Source: Acidobacteriota bacterium
Lineage (GTDB): Bacteria > Acidobacteriota > Thermoanaerobaculia > Thermoanaerobaculales > Sulfomarinibacteraceae
DNA length: 42,702 nt
NCBI GenBank assembly: GCA_022340775.1
Contig: JAJDNH010000004.1
Location: 1 to 42,702 of the forward strand
Reading direction: 5' to 3'
In this document: positions 1-8,745 of the stretch, piece after piece
Numbering within the stretch: the first letter of the stretch is position 1
Layout of the letters: each line of letters begins with the position of its first letter
Made by a program: the position numbers and the translations under genes
The notes under the pieces: model-generated
Seen by the model: only the letters and a program-made list of their open reading frames with translations
Told to the model about the DNA's origin: nothing
Database searches by the model: none

Positions 1-346
1 CCTGCTGCAGAAGACGCGCCGGTGCCAGCCCGACCGACGACAGAAAGAAAACGACTCCTTCGGGCGGCTCGTCCGGCAGCTGAGCGGCGTCATCGAACAG
101 GATCAGGAACGGCGGTACCTCGAGACCGGTGGCCGTGAGACGTTGGTGAAGGTCGAGCGGCTCCATCGCCTTGAGCCCGGTGTGCACCATTGTGAGGGTC
201 GGGTTCAGGCCGGCGGTGAAGCGCAGCGCCTCCTCGCCGTTGACGGCGTTGATGACCTCATACCCGCCCTCGTACAGGGCGAGCCCGAGCTGGCGACGCC
301 TCTCATCCACACTGTCGGCAACGAGAACCGTTGGAGTCTCGGCCAC
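1..346 (-). CDS. Response-regulator receiver-like protein, degenerate, truncated by window edge
   Basis: This gene is missing from the ORF track because it starts at GTG and runs off the left edge. The reverse strand reads (M)AETPTVLVADSVDERR, then ALYEGGYEVINAVNGEEALRF, which is the beta1-alpha1-beta2-alpha2 pattern of a CheY-like receiver. A purine-rich GGGAGGGAG lies just before the GTG. Where receivers usually have the phospho-accepting Asp (PDLVLLDxxMP), this protein reads NPTLTMVHTGLKAMEP, so His appears to replace Asp. The second acidic-pocket residue is also changed (ADS instead of DD). It is therefore probably a pseudo-receiver that signals without phosphorylation. At least 115 residues are visible and any output domain lies outside the window. 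A TATACT-like hexamer sits at 368-373 on the minus strand, but no convincing -35 goes with it. Confidence 0.7.
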   Translation of the reverse strand, partial: MAETPTVLVADSVDERRRQLGLALYEGGYEVINAVNGEEALRFTAGLNPTLTMVHTGLKAMEPLDLHQRLTATGLEVPPFLILFDDAAQLPDEPPEGVVFFLSSVGLAPARLLQQ

Positions 347-531
347 ATCTCCCTCCCCAACCGACACAGTATACATGGCGGAACAGTCAATCTGGCACGG
401 CCGCATCGGCCTGCTGAAAGCCGCGTTTCGCAGGCCGCCCCCGACCTCCGTCAGGCGCCGCCGGGAACCACGGCGCCCCCCGGACGGGCGCCGACGAGGA
501 CGCGGTATCATGCCGTGACCTGGAGGTCTGG

Positions 532-1650
532 ATGAGACTGAAGTTGGTACTCAGACTCGGCGTGGCACTCGTGCTTGCGCCACTGCTGGCGACAGCCACC
601 GTTGCAGCACAGCCGGGGCCAGCCGCACATGCCCGCAGCATCGTTCTCTTCATCGGTGATGGCATGGGCCTCGGCCAGGTCAGCGCCGCGTCCGAGCTCC
701 TGTACGGCGGCCAGGGCTCGCTCTTCCTCGAGAGCGCGCCGGTGATCGGTCTCGTTCGCACCTTCGCCGCTGACAACATGGTCACCGACTCCGCCGCCGC
801 GGCCACCGCGATGGCCACCGGAACCCGGACCGACCGCCGGAGGGTCGGCCTCGAGCCGGACGGACGGCCGCTCCACAGCATCTTCGAGGCCGCGAGAAAG
901 GGCGGCATGGCGACCGGCTTCGTGACGACCTCCGGCCTGGTCGGCGCCACGCCGGCCGGCTACCTGGCCCATGCCGAGAGCCGCTACGACTTCGCCTCGA
1001 TCCTGCGCCAGATGCTGACCTCGAAGGTCGACGTCCTCATCGGCGGAGACTTCACCGGCTACCCACGGGCGGCGCACGACCCAGCCTACCGCGAGCTCCT
1101 GGCCGGCGCCGAGCAGCTGGCGGCGGCCGGCACCACGGTGGTCCGCTCCGCGGCGGCGTTGGCGACCGCCCGAACGCCGGTCGTGGCGCTGCTGCCGCCG
1201 CGCCCCACGATGCCGGAGCAGCACGGCCCGCCGCTCGAGGTCACGACCCGCCGGGCGCTCGAGCTCCTCTCCTCGCACCCCGGGGGCTTCCTCCTGGTCG
1301 TCGAGTGTGAGGTCACCGACGAGATGGGGCACGACAACAACGCCGACGGTGTCGCGAAGGGCGTCGCCGAGCTGGATCAGGCAGTGCGCCTAGCCGTCCA
1401 CATGGCCAGGGCCCGCGGCAACGTCCTGGTGCTCGTGACTGCGGACCACGACACGGGCGGGCTCGCCGTCGTCGACCGCCCCCTCCCCAACGGCAAGGCG
1501 ACCGTTGCCTGGGCCACGACGAACCACACGGCGCTGTGGGTTCCGCTGTTCGCGTTCGGTCCGGGCGCTGGCGGCTTCTCAGGGGTCCTGGACGACACCG
1601 AGCTCCCCGGCCGTATGGCCTCGCTCCTGGGCCTCCAACTGCCCAACTGA
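532..1650 (+). CDS. Secreted alkaline phosphatase
   Basis: This is a metal-dependent phosphomonoesterase of the alkaline phosphatase superfamily (372 aa). A signal peptide occupies about residues 1-27 (LVLRLGVALVLAPLLATATVAAQ), pointing to export. The metal-site motif FIGDGMG (Asp43) comes first. The phosphoserine nucleophile motif VTDSAAAATA follows (Ser87). Later come VECEVTDEMGHD (acidic and His metal ligands), TADHDTGG, and NHTALWVP near the C-terminus. These match the order in PhoA-type enzymes, although the length is below the usual 430-550 aa, so the crown and insert regions are probably reduced. GGAGG lies 6 nt before the ATG, which supports this start. Its neighbours do not form an obvious operon with it. 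The family assignment is solid; the natural substrate is unknown. Confidence 0.9.
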   Translation: MRLKLVLRLGVALVLAPLLATATVAAQPGPAAHARSIVLFIGDGMGLGQVSAASELLYGGQGSLFLESAPVIGLVRTFAADNMVTDSAAAATAMATGTRTDRRRVGLEPDGRPLHSIFEAARKGGMATGFVTTSGLVGATPAGYLAHAESRYDFASILRQMLTSKVDVLIGGDFTGYPRAAHDPAYRELLAGAEQLAAAGTTVVRSAAALATARTPVVALLPPRPTMPEQHGPPLEVTTRRALELLSSHPGGFLLVVECEVTDEMGHDNNADGVAKGVAELDQAVRLAVHMARARGNVLVLVTADHDTGGLAVVDRPLPNGKATVAWATTNHTALWVPLFAFGPGAGGFSGVLDDTELPGRMASLLGLQLPN

Positions 1651-1668
1651 CACGAGAACAAGAGAATA

Positions 1669-1937
1669 ACCGCGGAGACACGCCCGTGAAGAGATCGTTT
1701 CACCACGGAGGAGGAGCTTGACCACTGATTTCACCGATCTCACAGATCTTCTCAGAGGGCAGCAGAAGCTCCTGTCGGGCGCGGGATAATCTGAGCCGTC
1801 CGACATGAGGCTGGCGGGCCTGGGGGCCGCACTCAGCCGGTCTGGCTTCTGCTTCTCACCCGTGTCATCCGTGAAATTCGTGGTTCCTTCTCTTGTGTCC
1901 CCGTGCTCTCTGCGACTCTGTGGTTCTCCGTTCCCGG
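1669..1937. repeat. Long imperfect inverted-repeat element with nonamer units
   Basis: This fills the 300-bp gap before the acyltransferase gene, and no gene is supported in it. The left arm carries three tandem 9-mers: CACTGATTT, CACCGATCT and CACAGATCT (1723-1749). The right arm carries three on the opposite strand: CACGAATTT, CACGGATGA and CACGGGTGA (1856-1882). An inner exact inverted repeat, AGCAGAAGC (1761-1769) with GCTTCTGCT (1845-1853), closes the structure. The outer parts share CACRGAG-type units: ACCGCGGAGACACG on the left and, on the minus strand, ACCACAGAGTCGCAGAG on the right. It could be a palindromic mobile or MITE-like repeat, or a transcribed hairpin. There is no transposase and no clear target duplication. 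Confidence 0.6.
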
Positions 1938-1950
1938 GTAAACTCCGCGT

Positions 1951-2874
1951 GTGGGTGATCCGCTGCGCCGCGTTCGGCACGACCTGGTGTACTACCCGTT
2001 CCGGCTCCTGCTGGCGGGCGGTAGCCGTGTGCCGCTCGCGTTCACGAGGCCGCTCGGCATCTTGGCCGGACGTCTTGCGCTCGCGCTCGCGAGGACCGAC
2101 CGCCGTCGCGCCCGCGAGCATCTCGCGATCGCTTTCCCCGAAAAGCCGGATGCCGACAGGGAGGTGCTCCTGAGGCACACGGCCCGGCATCTGGGGCTGA
2201 TGCTGGCCGAGGTCCTGTGGCTGTGGCGAACGGACCCGCAGGAGGTTCGCGGTCAGGTCTCAATGGTTGGCGCCGAGCATCTCGAGGCGGCCCGGGCCCG
2301 CGGCCGTGGAGCGGTGCTGGTGACCGGACACTGCGGCAACTGGGAGCTCATGAACGCCCGCCTCGGCGCCGGCGGCATCCCTATGAGCATTGCGGTGCGG
2401 GAGGTCTACGACCCCCGGCTGCACGAGGTTGCCACCGCCCTGCGCGCCCGCTTCGGTGCCCAGGTCATCTCCCGTGGTCCCACGGCCGGTCGGCGCCTGG
2501 TGGCTTCCCTGCTTGCCAACCGCGTCGTGGGCCTGCTCATCGACCAGGATATACGGGACATCCCCGGCGTCTTTGTGCCATTCTTCGGCCATCCGGCATG
2601 GACTCCCTCGGGCGCGGCACAGCTCGCCCTCCGGGCCCGCGTCCCGGTCGTCCCCGCGTTCATCTCTCGCGCCGCCGACGGCACCCACAAGGTCGAGGTC
2701 CGTCCGCCGATCGAGCCTACCGGCGATGCCGGCGATCCGAATGCCGTGACCCGACTGACGGCGGAAGCGACCAACGCCATCGAGCAGCAGATCCGCGCCC
2801 ACCCCGAGCAGTGGGTGTGGATGCACCGGCGCTGGAGAACAAGGCCGGAACCGGCTGTCCGGAACGACGATTGA
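1951..2874 (+). CDS. LpxL/HtrB-type lysophospholipid (lipid A) acyltransferase
   Basis: This protein (307 aa, GTG start) belongs to the LpxL/LpxM/HtrB acyltransferase family, which adds secondary acyl chains to lipid A precursors at the inner membrane. The family signature HX4(D/E) is present as TGHCGNWEL (His127, Glu132). Further family motifs are LIDQDIRDIPGVFVPFFG, which matches the usual DQ...GVFVPFFG block, and PEQWVWMHRRWRTRP at the C-terminus, which matches the (P)EQWLWxHRRWK motif. The N-terminal stretch is moderately hydrophobic and could anchor it to the membrane. No strong ribosome binding site precedes the GTG, and no in-frame ATG lies just upstream, so the start is less certain than the function. 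An lpxL relative implies an LPS-like outer membrane. Members also act on other glycolipids, so the substrate is inferred. Confidence 0.88.
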   Translation: MGDPLRRVRHDLVYYPFRLLLAGGSRVPLAFTRPLGILAGRLALALARTDRRRAREHLAIAFPEKPDADREVLLRHTARHLGLMLAEVLWLWRTDPQEVRGQVSMVGAEHLEAARARGRGAVLVTGHCGNWELMNARLGAGGIPMSIAVREVYDPRLHEVATALRARFGAQVISRGPTAGRRLVASLLANRVVGLLIDQDIRDIPGVFVPFFGHPAWTPSGAAQLALRARVPVVPAFISRAADGTHKVEVRPPIEPTGDAGDPNAVTRLTAEATNAIEQQIRAHPEQWVWMHRRWRTRPEPAVRNDD

Positions 2875-2905
2875 ACCCCCAAAATGCGAAGATCGGAAAG
2901 ACCAG

Positions 2906-2920
2906 AAGAAGAATCTTCTT
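2906..2920. promoter_or_regulatory. Palindrome AAGAAGA-A-TCTTCTT
   Basis: This is a perfect 7-bp inverted repeat around one base, between the acyltransferase stop and the CxxC protein gene. The single-base centre is too tight for an efficient terminator hairpin, so a dimeric regulator site is the more natural reading. No regulator in the window can be tied to it. Confidence 0.3.
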
Positions 2921-3043
2921 GGTGGACTTGGCGTGCTTGACGCCATCACGGTTTACAATCAAGCCTCAACCGCTCCCGAGCCGGTGCCTGATGGGAGCGA
3001 GGCTGCGCGAAAGCGATACCCAGGATCCGAGCAAGGAGGAGTC

Positions 3044-3406
3044 ATGCAACACCGTTCAGTCAAGGACTTCCAGCGGGAGCGAGAAGAACTGAACCAGCTC
3101 GTGCTCGACAGTGCCAGCCTCGAGGTCAAGCGCTTCTTCAGCCTCGACTCGCAGACCTATCGCGAAGGCGCTCTGCCCGCCCGGACCAAGGAGATGCTCG
3201 GCTTGGTCGCGTCACTGGTGCTGCGCTGCGACGACTGCATTCTGTACCACCTCGGACGCTGCCGCGACGAAGGCGTGACCGATGAGGAGCTCAACGAGGC
3301 GCTCGGCGTCGGCCTGGTGATCGGCGGGTCGATCACGATCCCTCACCTGAGGCGAGCGATCAGGGCCTGGCAGGAGCTCTCCGGTCCTTCCAGCGCCACC
3401 ACCTGA
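3044..3406 (+). CDS. Carboxymuconolactone decarboxylase (AhpD-like) family protein
   Basis: This is a small (120 aa) all-helical protein of the CMD/AhpD superfamily. The diagnostic motif is CDDCILYHLGRCRDEG, i.e. CxxC followed by His, the redox pair used by AhpD-like peroxidase partners. The surrounding pattern also fits: LPARTKEMLGLVASLVLRC before it, and GVTDEELNEALGVGLVIGGSITIPH after it. The ORF track begins upstream at 2933, but the ATG at 3044 follows AGGAGG closely and begins MQHRSVKDF, so I chose that start. The 3' end overlaps the convergent Cdd1-like gene by 47 bp. It probably has thiol-disulfide or peroxidase-related activity; a true muconolactone decarboxylase is unlikely given the CxxC and the lack of pathway genes nearby. 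Confidence 0.85.
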   Translation: MQHRSVKDFQREREELNQLVLDSASLEVKRFFSLDSQTYREGALPARTKEMLGLVASLVLRCDDCILYHLGRCRDEGVTDEELNEALGVGLVIGGSITIPHLRRAIRAWQELSGPSSATT

Positions 3407-3644
3407 GGAGCTCGGGGTCCGGGTTCGGCTCACTCGCGAAGTAAACCGCACAACGGAAGACGTAGAGCACACAGCGGTCGACGTGGTGGCCGCGGACCAC
3501 ACACAGACGCTCGTACAGCCGCTCGGCGTCAACACCGGCCAGATCCCGAGCTCGATGGATACCGAGGTCCAGTAGATCGCGCGCGATCGACGGGCCTACG
3601 CCGGGGATTCTCTGGAGCTCCCGACCCTCCTCGGTGACAACCAT
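3360..3644 (-). CDS. Cdd1-like helix-hairpin-helix protein (pathogenicity locus family)
   Basis: This is a 94-aa protein resembling the Cdd1 family (Pfam 'Pathogenicity locus'). The helix-hairpin-helix is visible as LQRIPGVGPSIARDLLDLGI, followed by the family-specific ADLAGVDAERLYERLC-like stretch and VDRCVLYVFRCAVYFA, which is its best conserved segment. The ORF track extends upstream to 3821, but a strong AAGGAGG sits 6 nt before the ATG at 3644 (MVVTEEG), which fixes the start. A HhH domain suggests DNA binding without sequence specificity; the biological role of the family is not established. The last 16 codons lie antisense to the convergent CMD-family gene, so the two mRNAs would overlap. 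Confidence 0.85.
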   Translation of the reverse strand: MVVTEEGRELQRIPGVGPSIARDLLDLGIHRARDLAGVDAERLYERLCVVRGHHVDRCVLYVFRCAVYFASEPNPDPELLRWWRWKDRRAPARP

Positions 3645-3753
3645 GGCTGCCTCCTTCGCTCTCCAGGGCGCTCCCAGGGTACACTGAAGCATCAGCCACT
3701 CCGAGGCCAGGCAGCAGCGGCCGGAGCCGCGCCGCCACGAATAAGGAGCTCGC

Positions 3754-6675
3754 ATGCAGTTCCTCGTCCTCCTTGCCCTCGCCATCCCAGCCAGCGCGCT
3801 GGTAGCCGTGGTGGTCGCCATCCTCGCCCTGCGCCGGGTCGGCAGACTCGAGCGCCGCCTGCGCGAGCTGGAGCTTGCCGGAGCGCCGGAAGCGGCCCCA
3901 CCTGCCGTACCGAGCCCAACCGTGGGACCGGCCCGACCCCCGGCGCCGGCCCCGGCTCTCCCCGAGCCGGCGAGCTACCAACCTCCACCAGAGCCGCCCG
4001 AGCCGGTTCAGCCGCCGCACCCACCGTTGGCACCTACAGTCCCGCCGGCACCGGCACCACCGGCTACGAGCACCGCGAGGCCTCGAACCCCGGGTATCGA
4101 GTGGGAGCGGTGGATCGGCGTTCGCGGTGCGGCCGTGGTCGGCGGCGTGGTCCTCGCCCTTGCCGCCATCCTGCTGTTCAAGTACTCCATCGACCACGGA
4201 CTGATCTCGCCCGCTGTCCGCGTCAGCCTGGGACTCGTCGGGGGCATCGTCTGCCTGGGCCTTTCCGAGCGTCTGAGCCGCCAATCCCAGCTCGCCGCCG
4301 CAAACGCACTCGCCGGCGGCGGGATCGTGGCCCTGTACGCCTCGGTGTGGGCCGCGCGAGCCCTGTATGCCCTGGTACCCACCCTCCTGGCCGGACTCCT
4401 GATGGTGCTAACCACGGTCGTCTGCGGCCTCCTGGCAGTGCGCCGAGACTCGCTGCTGGTGGCCGTCCTCGGCCTCGCCGGCGGCTTCGCGACGCCGCTG
4501 CTGATCAGCACCGGCGTCGACCGGCCGATCCCTCTCTTCACCTATGTCCTGCTGCTCGACGCCGGCCTCCTGTGGCTCGCTCAGCGACGGCGCTGGCCGG
4601 CACTGGCGCTGCTCTCGCTCGCTGCGACCGCGCTGTACGAGTCGCTGTGGATTACCGTCCGTCTCGATGCACCGCGCCTGTGGCTGGGTTTGACGATCCT
4701 GGCCGTCTTCGCCGTCCTGTTCCTGCTCGCGCGCCCCCGCGTTGCGAACGAGGAGCGCGCGTGGCGCCTGACCCAGGCCGGCGCGGTCCTGATTCCGCTC
4801 CTTCTCTGCTTCCACCTCGCGGCCTCGGTACGGCTCGGCCTACGTCCGGCATCGCTCGCCGCTCTCCTCGCTCTGCTGGCAGCGGCTAGCGTCTGGATCG
4901 CACGCACCCAGCAGCGCCCATGGCTCACATTGTCCTCCTCGGCGGCGACTCTCGGTGTGCTGCTCGCCTGGCTGGCCGGTCACCGCATCAACAGCCGACT
5001 GGCCTGGGAGCTCGCGCTCGCGGCTGCGGCCCTGGCGGCTCTGGTACACCTGGCGGCGGCCGCCCGTCGCCTGCCCGAGTCGCGAGCCGCCTCCCTCGCC
5101 GATGCCGTGCTCGCGACCGGGCTCATGCTGCTGCTGGTCGGTACGTCGCTCACAACCTCGCGCCCCGGGCTGTGGCCGTGGCTGATCGGCTGGCTGCTGC
5201 TATCCGCGGTTCTTTGGAGGCACGCGGCACGGCACCAGCGACCACGTCTGCTGCTCGCGGCAGCTCTCGGCCCGACCCTCGGCCTCAGCCTCTACCTCAT
5301 GGCACGAAGCGCATCACGGCACGTGCCTCCAGAGATGGTGCTGCTGTCGTTGCTGGCCGCTCTCGCCCTGGTCCTTCAGGTCGTCGCTTTCTCCAGGCAA
5401 CGGCGCTCAGACCACCGATGGGCCGAACGCGCCGCCGCCACGGGAGCGCTCGCCCTCCTGCTTGCAGCCATCGTGCTGATCGATCATGTCCCGGTCCACC
5501 CGGTGCCGGTCGCCGTCACCGTCTCGCTGCTCGGCGTTCTCGCCGCTCTCGCCGCCACCCGCATGAGGAGCGGCGGTTGGTACCTTGCGGCCGTGGCAGC
5601 GACGGCTGTGGCCAGCACCACGTGGCAGCCGAACGCTGTGCGGCCGGAAGCTGTTCCCTTGCTGCTGGTGCAGGGTCTGACGGTTGTCGTGCTGATGACA
5701 TGGCCGGTAGTCTTTCATCCTGCGTTCGCAACGTCGCGGACGGCGTGGGCTGCCGCTGCGCTGGCCGGGCCGGCGTTCTTCTGGCCTCTGAAGGGCCTGT
5801 GGGAGGCCGGCCTCGGTGCCAGCGCCATCGGTCTTCTGCCACTGGCACTGTCCGCGCTCTGCCTGCTCACGATCCGCGCCGCCCAAGGCCGACTGGCCGG
5901 CTCCCCGGTGCGGGTCGGCGCCGTGGTCTGGCTGCTGGCAGTTGCCCTGTGCCTGGTCAGCGTCGCCATTCCCCTGCAGCTGGATAAGTCCTGGATCACC
6001 CTCGGTTGGGCGCTCAACGGCCTTGCCGTGCTGTGGCTGTGGAAGCGGTTCGACCAGGTCGGGCTGAAGTACTTCGGCCTCCTGCTGTTGGGCGCTGCCA
6101 CCGTCCGCCTGGTAGCCAATCCCGCGCTTCTGACCTACTACCCGCGAGGCCCGTTGCCGGTGCTCAACTGGGTGCTCTACACGTACTGGGTGCCGGCGCT
6201 GGCCCTGCTCGGCGGGTGGGCCGTGCTGCGGCGCCTCGAGGCGGAGCGGCTGCGCGACTGGGAACGCCGCAGCATCTCCAGTCGTCCGTTTGCTGCTGCC
6301 TCCTGTGCGTTGGCCGCGGTGGTTGTCATCTTCGTCTGGCTCAACCTCGCCGTGACCGACGCCTTCTCCAGCGGACCAACGTTGGCGCTGAGCTTCACTC
6401 GGCTGCCCGCGCGCGACATGACGACCTCGATCGCGTGGGCGATCTACGCGCTCATCCTGCTCGCCATCGGGATGCGGCGGCGCAGCGTCGGCCTGCGTTG
6501 GCTGAGCCTCGGATTCCTGGTCGCTACGCTGGCCAAGGCCTTCCTCTACGATCTCGGCCATCTGCATGATCTGTACCGGGTGGCCTCCCTGGTAGGACTC
6601 GCGGTGTCCTTGATCCTTGTCTCTCTCGCCTACCAACGCTTCGTGCTGTCCACTGGCTCGACGGAGGAAACATGA
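3754..6675 (+). CDS. DUF2339 polytopic membrane protein
   Basis: This 973-aa protein fits the DUF2339 family. Residues 1-25 form one membrane segment, followed by a short coiled coil (RRVGRLERRLRELELAG). A proline-rich linker covers about residues 50-108. The conserved WERWIGVRGAAVVGGVVLALAAILLF block starts the membrane domain, and from there to the end the protein is almost continuous hydrophobic helices (more than 20 by eye). The pattern GLVGGIVCLGLSERLSR...ANALAGGGIVALYASVWAA is typical of the family. AAGGAG precedes the ATG. The stop overlaps the next gene by 4 nt, so the two products are probably made together. The function of DUF2339 proteins is unknown; a cell-envelope or transport role is only a guess. 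Confidence 0.88.
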   Translation: MQFLVLLALAIPASALVAVVVAILALRRVGRLERRLRELELAGAPEAAPPAVPSPTVGPARPPAPAPALPEPASYQPPPEPPEPVQPPHPPLAPTVPPAPAPPATSTARPRTPGIEWERWIGVRGAAVVGGVVLALAAILLFKYSIDHGLISPAVRVSLGLVGGIVCLGLSERLSRQSQLAAANALAGGGIVALYASVWAARALYALVPTLLAGLLMVLTTVVCGLLAVRRDSLLVAVLGLAGGFATPLLISTGVDRPIPLFTYVLLLDAGLLWLAQRRRWPALALLSLAATALYESLWITVRLDAPRLWLGLTILAVFAVLFLLARPRVANEERAWRLTQAGAVLIPLLLCFHLAASVRLGLRPASLAALLALLAAASVWIARTQQRPWLTLSSSAATLGVLLAWLAGHRINSRLAWELALAAAALAALVHLAAAARRLPESRAASLADAVLATGLMLLLVGTSLTTSRPGLWPWLIGWLLLSAVLWRHAARHQRPRLLLAAALGPTLGLSLYLMARSASRHVPPEMVLLSLLAALALVLQVVAFSRQRRSDHRWAERAAATGALALLLAAIVLIDHVPVHPVPVAVTVSLLGVLAALAATRMRSGGWYLAAVAATAVASTTWQPNAVRPEAVPLLLVQGLTVVVLMTWPVVFHPAFATSRTAWAAAALAGPAFFWPLKGLWEAGLGASAIGLLPLALSALCLLTIRAAQGRLAGSPVRVGAVVWLLAVALCLVSVAIPLQLDKSWITLGWALNGLAVLWLWKRFDQVGLKYFGLLLLGAATVRLVANPALLTYYPRGPLPVLNWVLYTYWVPALALLGGWAVLRRLEAERLRDWERRSISSRPFAAASCALAAVVVIFVWLNLAVTDAFSSGPTLALSFTRLPARDMTTSIAWAIYALILLAIGMRRRSVGLRWLSLGFLVATLAKAFLYDLGHLHDLYRVASLVGLAVSLILVSLAYQRFVLSTGSTEET

Positions 6676-8717
6676 CCCCCTCGACACGCAGTCTCCCGGC
6701 CGTCCTGGCACTTTCGCTGTGGATCTTCATCGCCATGCCTGCGGTGGCCGGGGGCGACCTCCGGCAGCTGTTCCCCCGCACAGCCGCAATCGAGCTGGAA
6801 GGCAGCGGCCTCCACCGTCTTGACCTTCCGGAAACGGTTCTGGCCGCCTGCTCATCAGATCTCGCGGACCTCCGTATCCTGACCGCCGACGGCCGTGAGG
6901 TGCCGTTCGCCCTCGTCCCGGCCTCTGTTGCGAGCGGTGACGACGAGGTCATCGCGCGCCTGCCCGTTCACATCCGGGAGGTCGAGCGTCACGAGCAACG
7001 CCGGCCGGACGGGCCGCCGCTGTTCCACGAGCGCTACCTGCTCAAGGTGCCACCGCTCCCCGCAGGCGCCGGCGGCTGGCAGCTCGTCCTCGACCCGCGA
7101 CCGGCCCAGTTCGTGTGCAGAATCGAGCTCACGGCCGCCGGAGATCGCGGGCGCCCTGCCAGGATGGTGAGCACAGCCTCCGCGTTTCGGCTGCACGCGC
7201 CACCCGCCGAGCACCTGCGTTTCAGCCTGCCGGAGGGAAACCTGGAGACGCTTGAGGTCCGTCTCGCTGGAGAGAACAGCAGCTACATCGAGCCGGCCTT
7301 CGAGCTGGAGGCTTTGCGGCGGCCGCCCTCTCCGCAGCCACTGGTCGTGCCGCTGACCCTGCTCGCGGTCCAGCAGGGAGAGGGACGGACCCTCGCCATC
7401 TTCCGCCGCCCGCGCGGGGTTGTTCCCGCCCGCCTGCGGCTCTCCACCGCCACGGGCGCATTCCACCGCGTCGTCCGGGCCTGGGACGAGGGTCCGGGCG
7501 GACACGGTGAGATCGCCCGCGGGACAGTCTATCGGGTCAACGCCTTTGCCCCCGTCGAAAACCTCGACCTCGCGGTCCGGCCGGCGGCCGGCGACCGCAT
7601 CCGGCTCGAGATCGACGATCGCGACAGCCCGCCGCTGCAGGCGCTGGCGTGTTCGGCCCTGGTGCCGGCACCGGCGCTCGTCTTCTCGCCCCCTCCCGGA
7701 GGCGGTGCACTCGCCCTGTTCTTCGGCGGTAGACGGGCCCACCATCCCGATTACGACCTTGCCGCCTTCACAACCGCGCTCACCAGGCGAAAAACCTGGA
7801 CACCATCCAGTATGCTCGACGCGCACCTCCAGGCGCCGTTTGCGAATCCACGCTTCGATCCCGCTCCCGCTCTCGCTTTCGTCATGCACGCCGGAGCCGA
7901 GATGGACCGTGCACCGTACTCACACCTTCGCCGCCTCGATGTCCGTCCATCCGCAGAAGGGTTGGCGCGGCTCGAGTTGCTGCCGCGGGACCTGGCACTC
8001 CTCCGTCCAGACCTCGCGGACCTGCGCGTGGTCGACGGCAGCGACCACCAATGGGCTTACCTGCTGACGGGCCGGCACGCGTTCTCCCCTGAGGCAGTGC
8101 AGATCGACCGAAAGCCCGCCCGCCGCAACGCCTCACGCTACGTGCTCTCGCTGCCGGCATCTCCGATCGAGGCCGCGGGCCTGACGGTCGACAGCACGTC
8201 TCCCTTCTTCGACCGCAGCTACTCGCTCGTCGGCACGCTGGCCGACGGCAGTCGCCGCACTCTTGCCACAGGTCGGTTGGCACGCCACCGCGGCCGGCAC
8301 CGGCCGATCCGCATCTCCTTCCCGGGCGTACGCGTCACCGGTCTCGAGTTGGTGGTGCAAAACGGTGACGATGCACCCCTCGAGCTGGTGCGGGCCGAGG
8401 TGGGTGTTCAGCACCCGGTGCTCTTTCTGCCCGCTCCCGCCGGCGCCTACACGCTGCTGCTCGGCGACCCCGCTGCCGCGCCACCGCGGTACGAGCTGAC
8501 CTCGGCGAGGTCCACGATCCTGGCGGTTCCTGCGGCCGTCATCACGGCGGGTCCGGTCGAGAGCAACCCCAACTACAGCGCACGCGCCCGGATCGCGGGG
8601 GCCACGTCGCTGCGCCGGCTCCTGCTGTGGGCCGCCCTGGTCCTCGCCGTTCTGGTCCTCGCCGTGCTCACGTTGCGCCTGGCACGCCAGGAAGGACGGA
8701 CACCGACCGAGCCCTGA
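6672..8717 (+). CDS. DUF3999 family exported, membrane-anchored protein
   Basis: This 681-aa protein begins with a signal peptide (LPAVLALSLWIFIAMPAVAGG). A long beta-rich extracytoplasmic region follows, with two related blocks starting YLLKVPPLP and YVLSLPASP. A single C-terminal membrane helix (RLLLWAALVLAVLVLAVLTLRLARQ) and a short basic tail end the protein. The pattern FRRLDLP...CSSDLADLRILTADGREVPFAL near the N-terminus and the C-terminal anchor agree with DUF3999. The start overlaps the DUF2339 stop (ATGA), and pairing of these two families is a known recurring arrangement. The topology suggests that the soluble part faces the periplasm and works with the DUF2339 membrane protein. No catalytic motif is visible. 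Confidence 0.82.
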   Translation: MTPSTRSLPAVLALSLWIFIAMPAVAGGDLRQLFPRTAAIELEGSGLHRLDLPETVLAACSSDLADLRILTADGREVPFALVPASVASGDDEVIARLPVHIREVERHEQRRPDGPPLFHERYLLKVPPLPAGAGGWQLVLDPRPAQFVCRIELTAAGDRGRPARMVSTASAFRLHAPPAEHLRFSLPEGNLETLEVRLAGENSSYIEPAFELEALRRPPSPQPLVVPLTLLAVQQGEGRTLAIFRRPRGVVPARLRLSTATGAFHRVVRAWDEGPGGHGEIARGTVYRVNAFAPVENLDLAVRPAAGDRIRLEIDDRDSPPLQALACSALVPAPALVFSPPPGGGALALFFGGRRAHHPDYDLAAFTTALTRRKTWTPSSMLDAHLQAPFANPRFDPAPALAFVMHAGAEMDRAPYSHLRRLDVRPSAEGLARLELLPRDLALLRPDLADLRVVDGSDHQWAYLLTGRHAFSPEAVQIDRKPARRNASRYVLSLPASPIEAAGLTVDSTSPFFDRSYSLVGTLADGSRRTLATGRLARHRGRHRPIRISFPGVRVTGLELVVQNGDDAPLELVRAEVGVQHPVLFLPAPAGAYTLLLGDPAAAPPRYELTSARSTILAVPAAVITAGPVESNPNYSARARIAGATSLRRLLLWAALVLAVLVLAVLTLRLARQEGRTPTEP

Positions 8718-8745
8718 GCAACCGCCGCCGCTCCGTCCGCAGAAC

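Noticed and set aside
2938-2960. TTGACG ... TACAAT as a promoter for the CMD-family gene
   Set aside because: The two hexamers are only 11 nt apart, too close for a sigma70 promoter. A similar TTGACT-n11-TATACT occurs near 368-390 on the minus strand; I treat both as chance.
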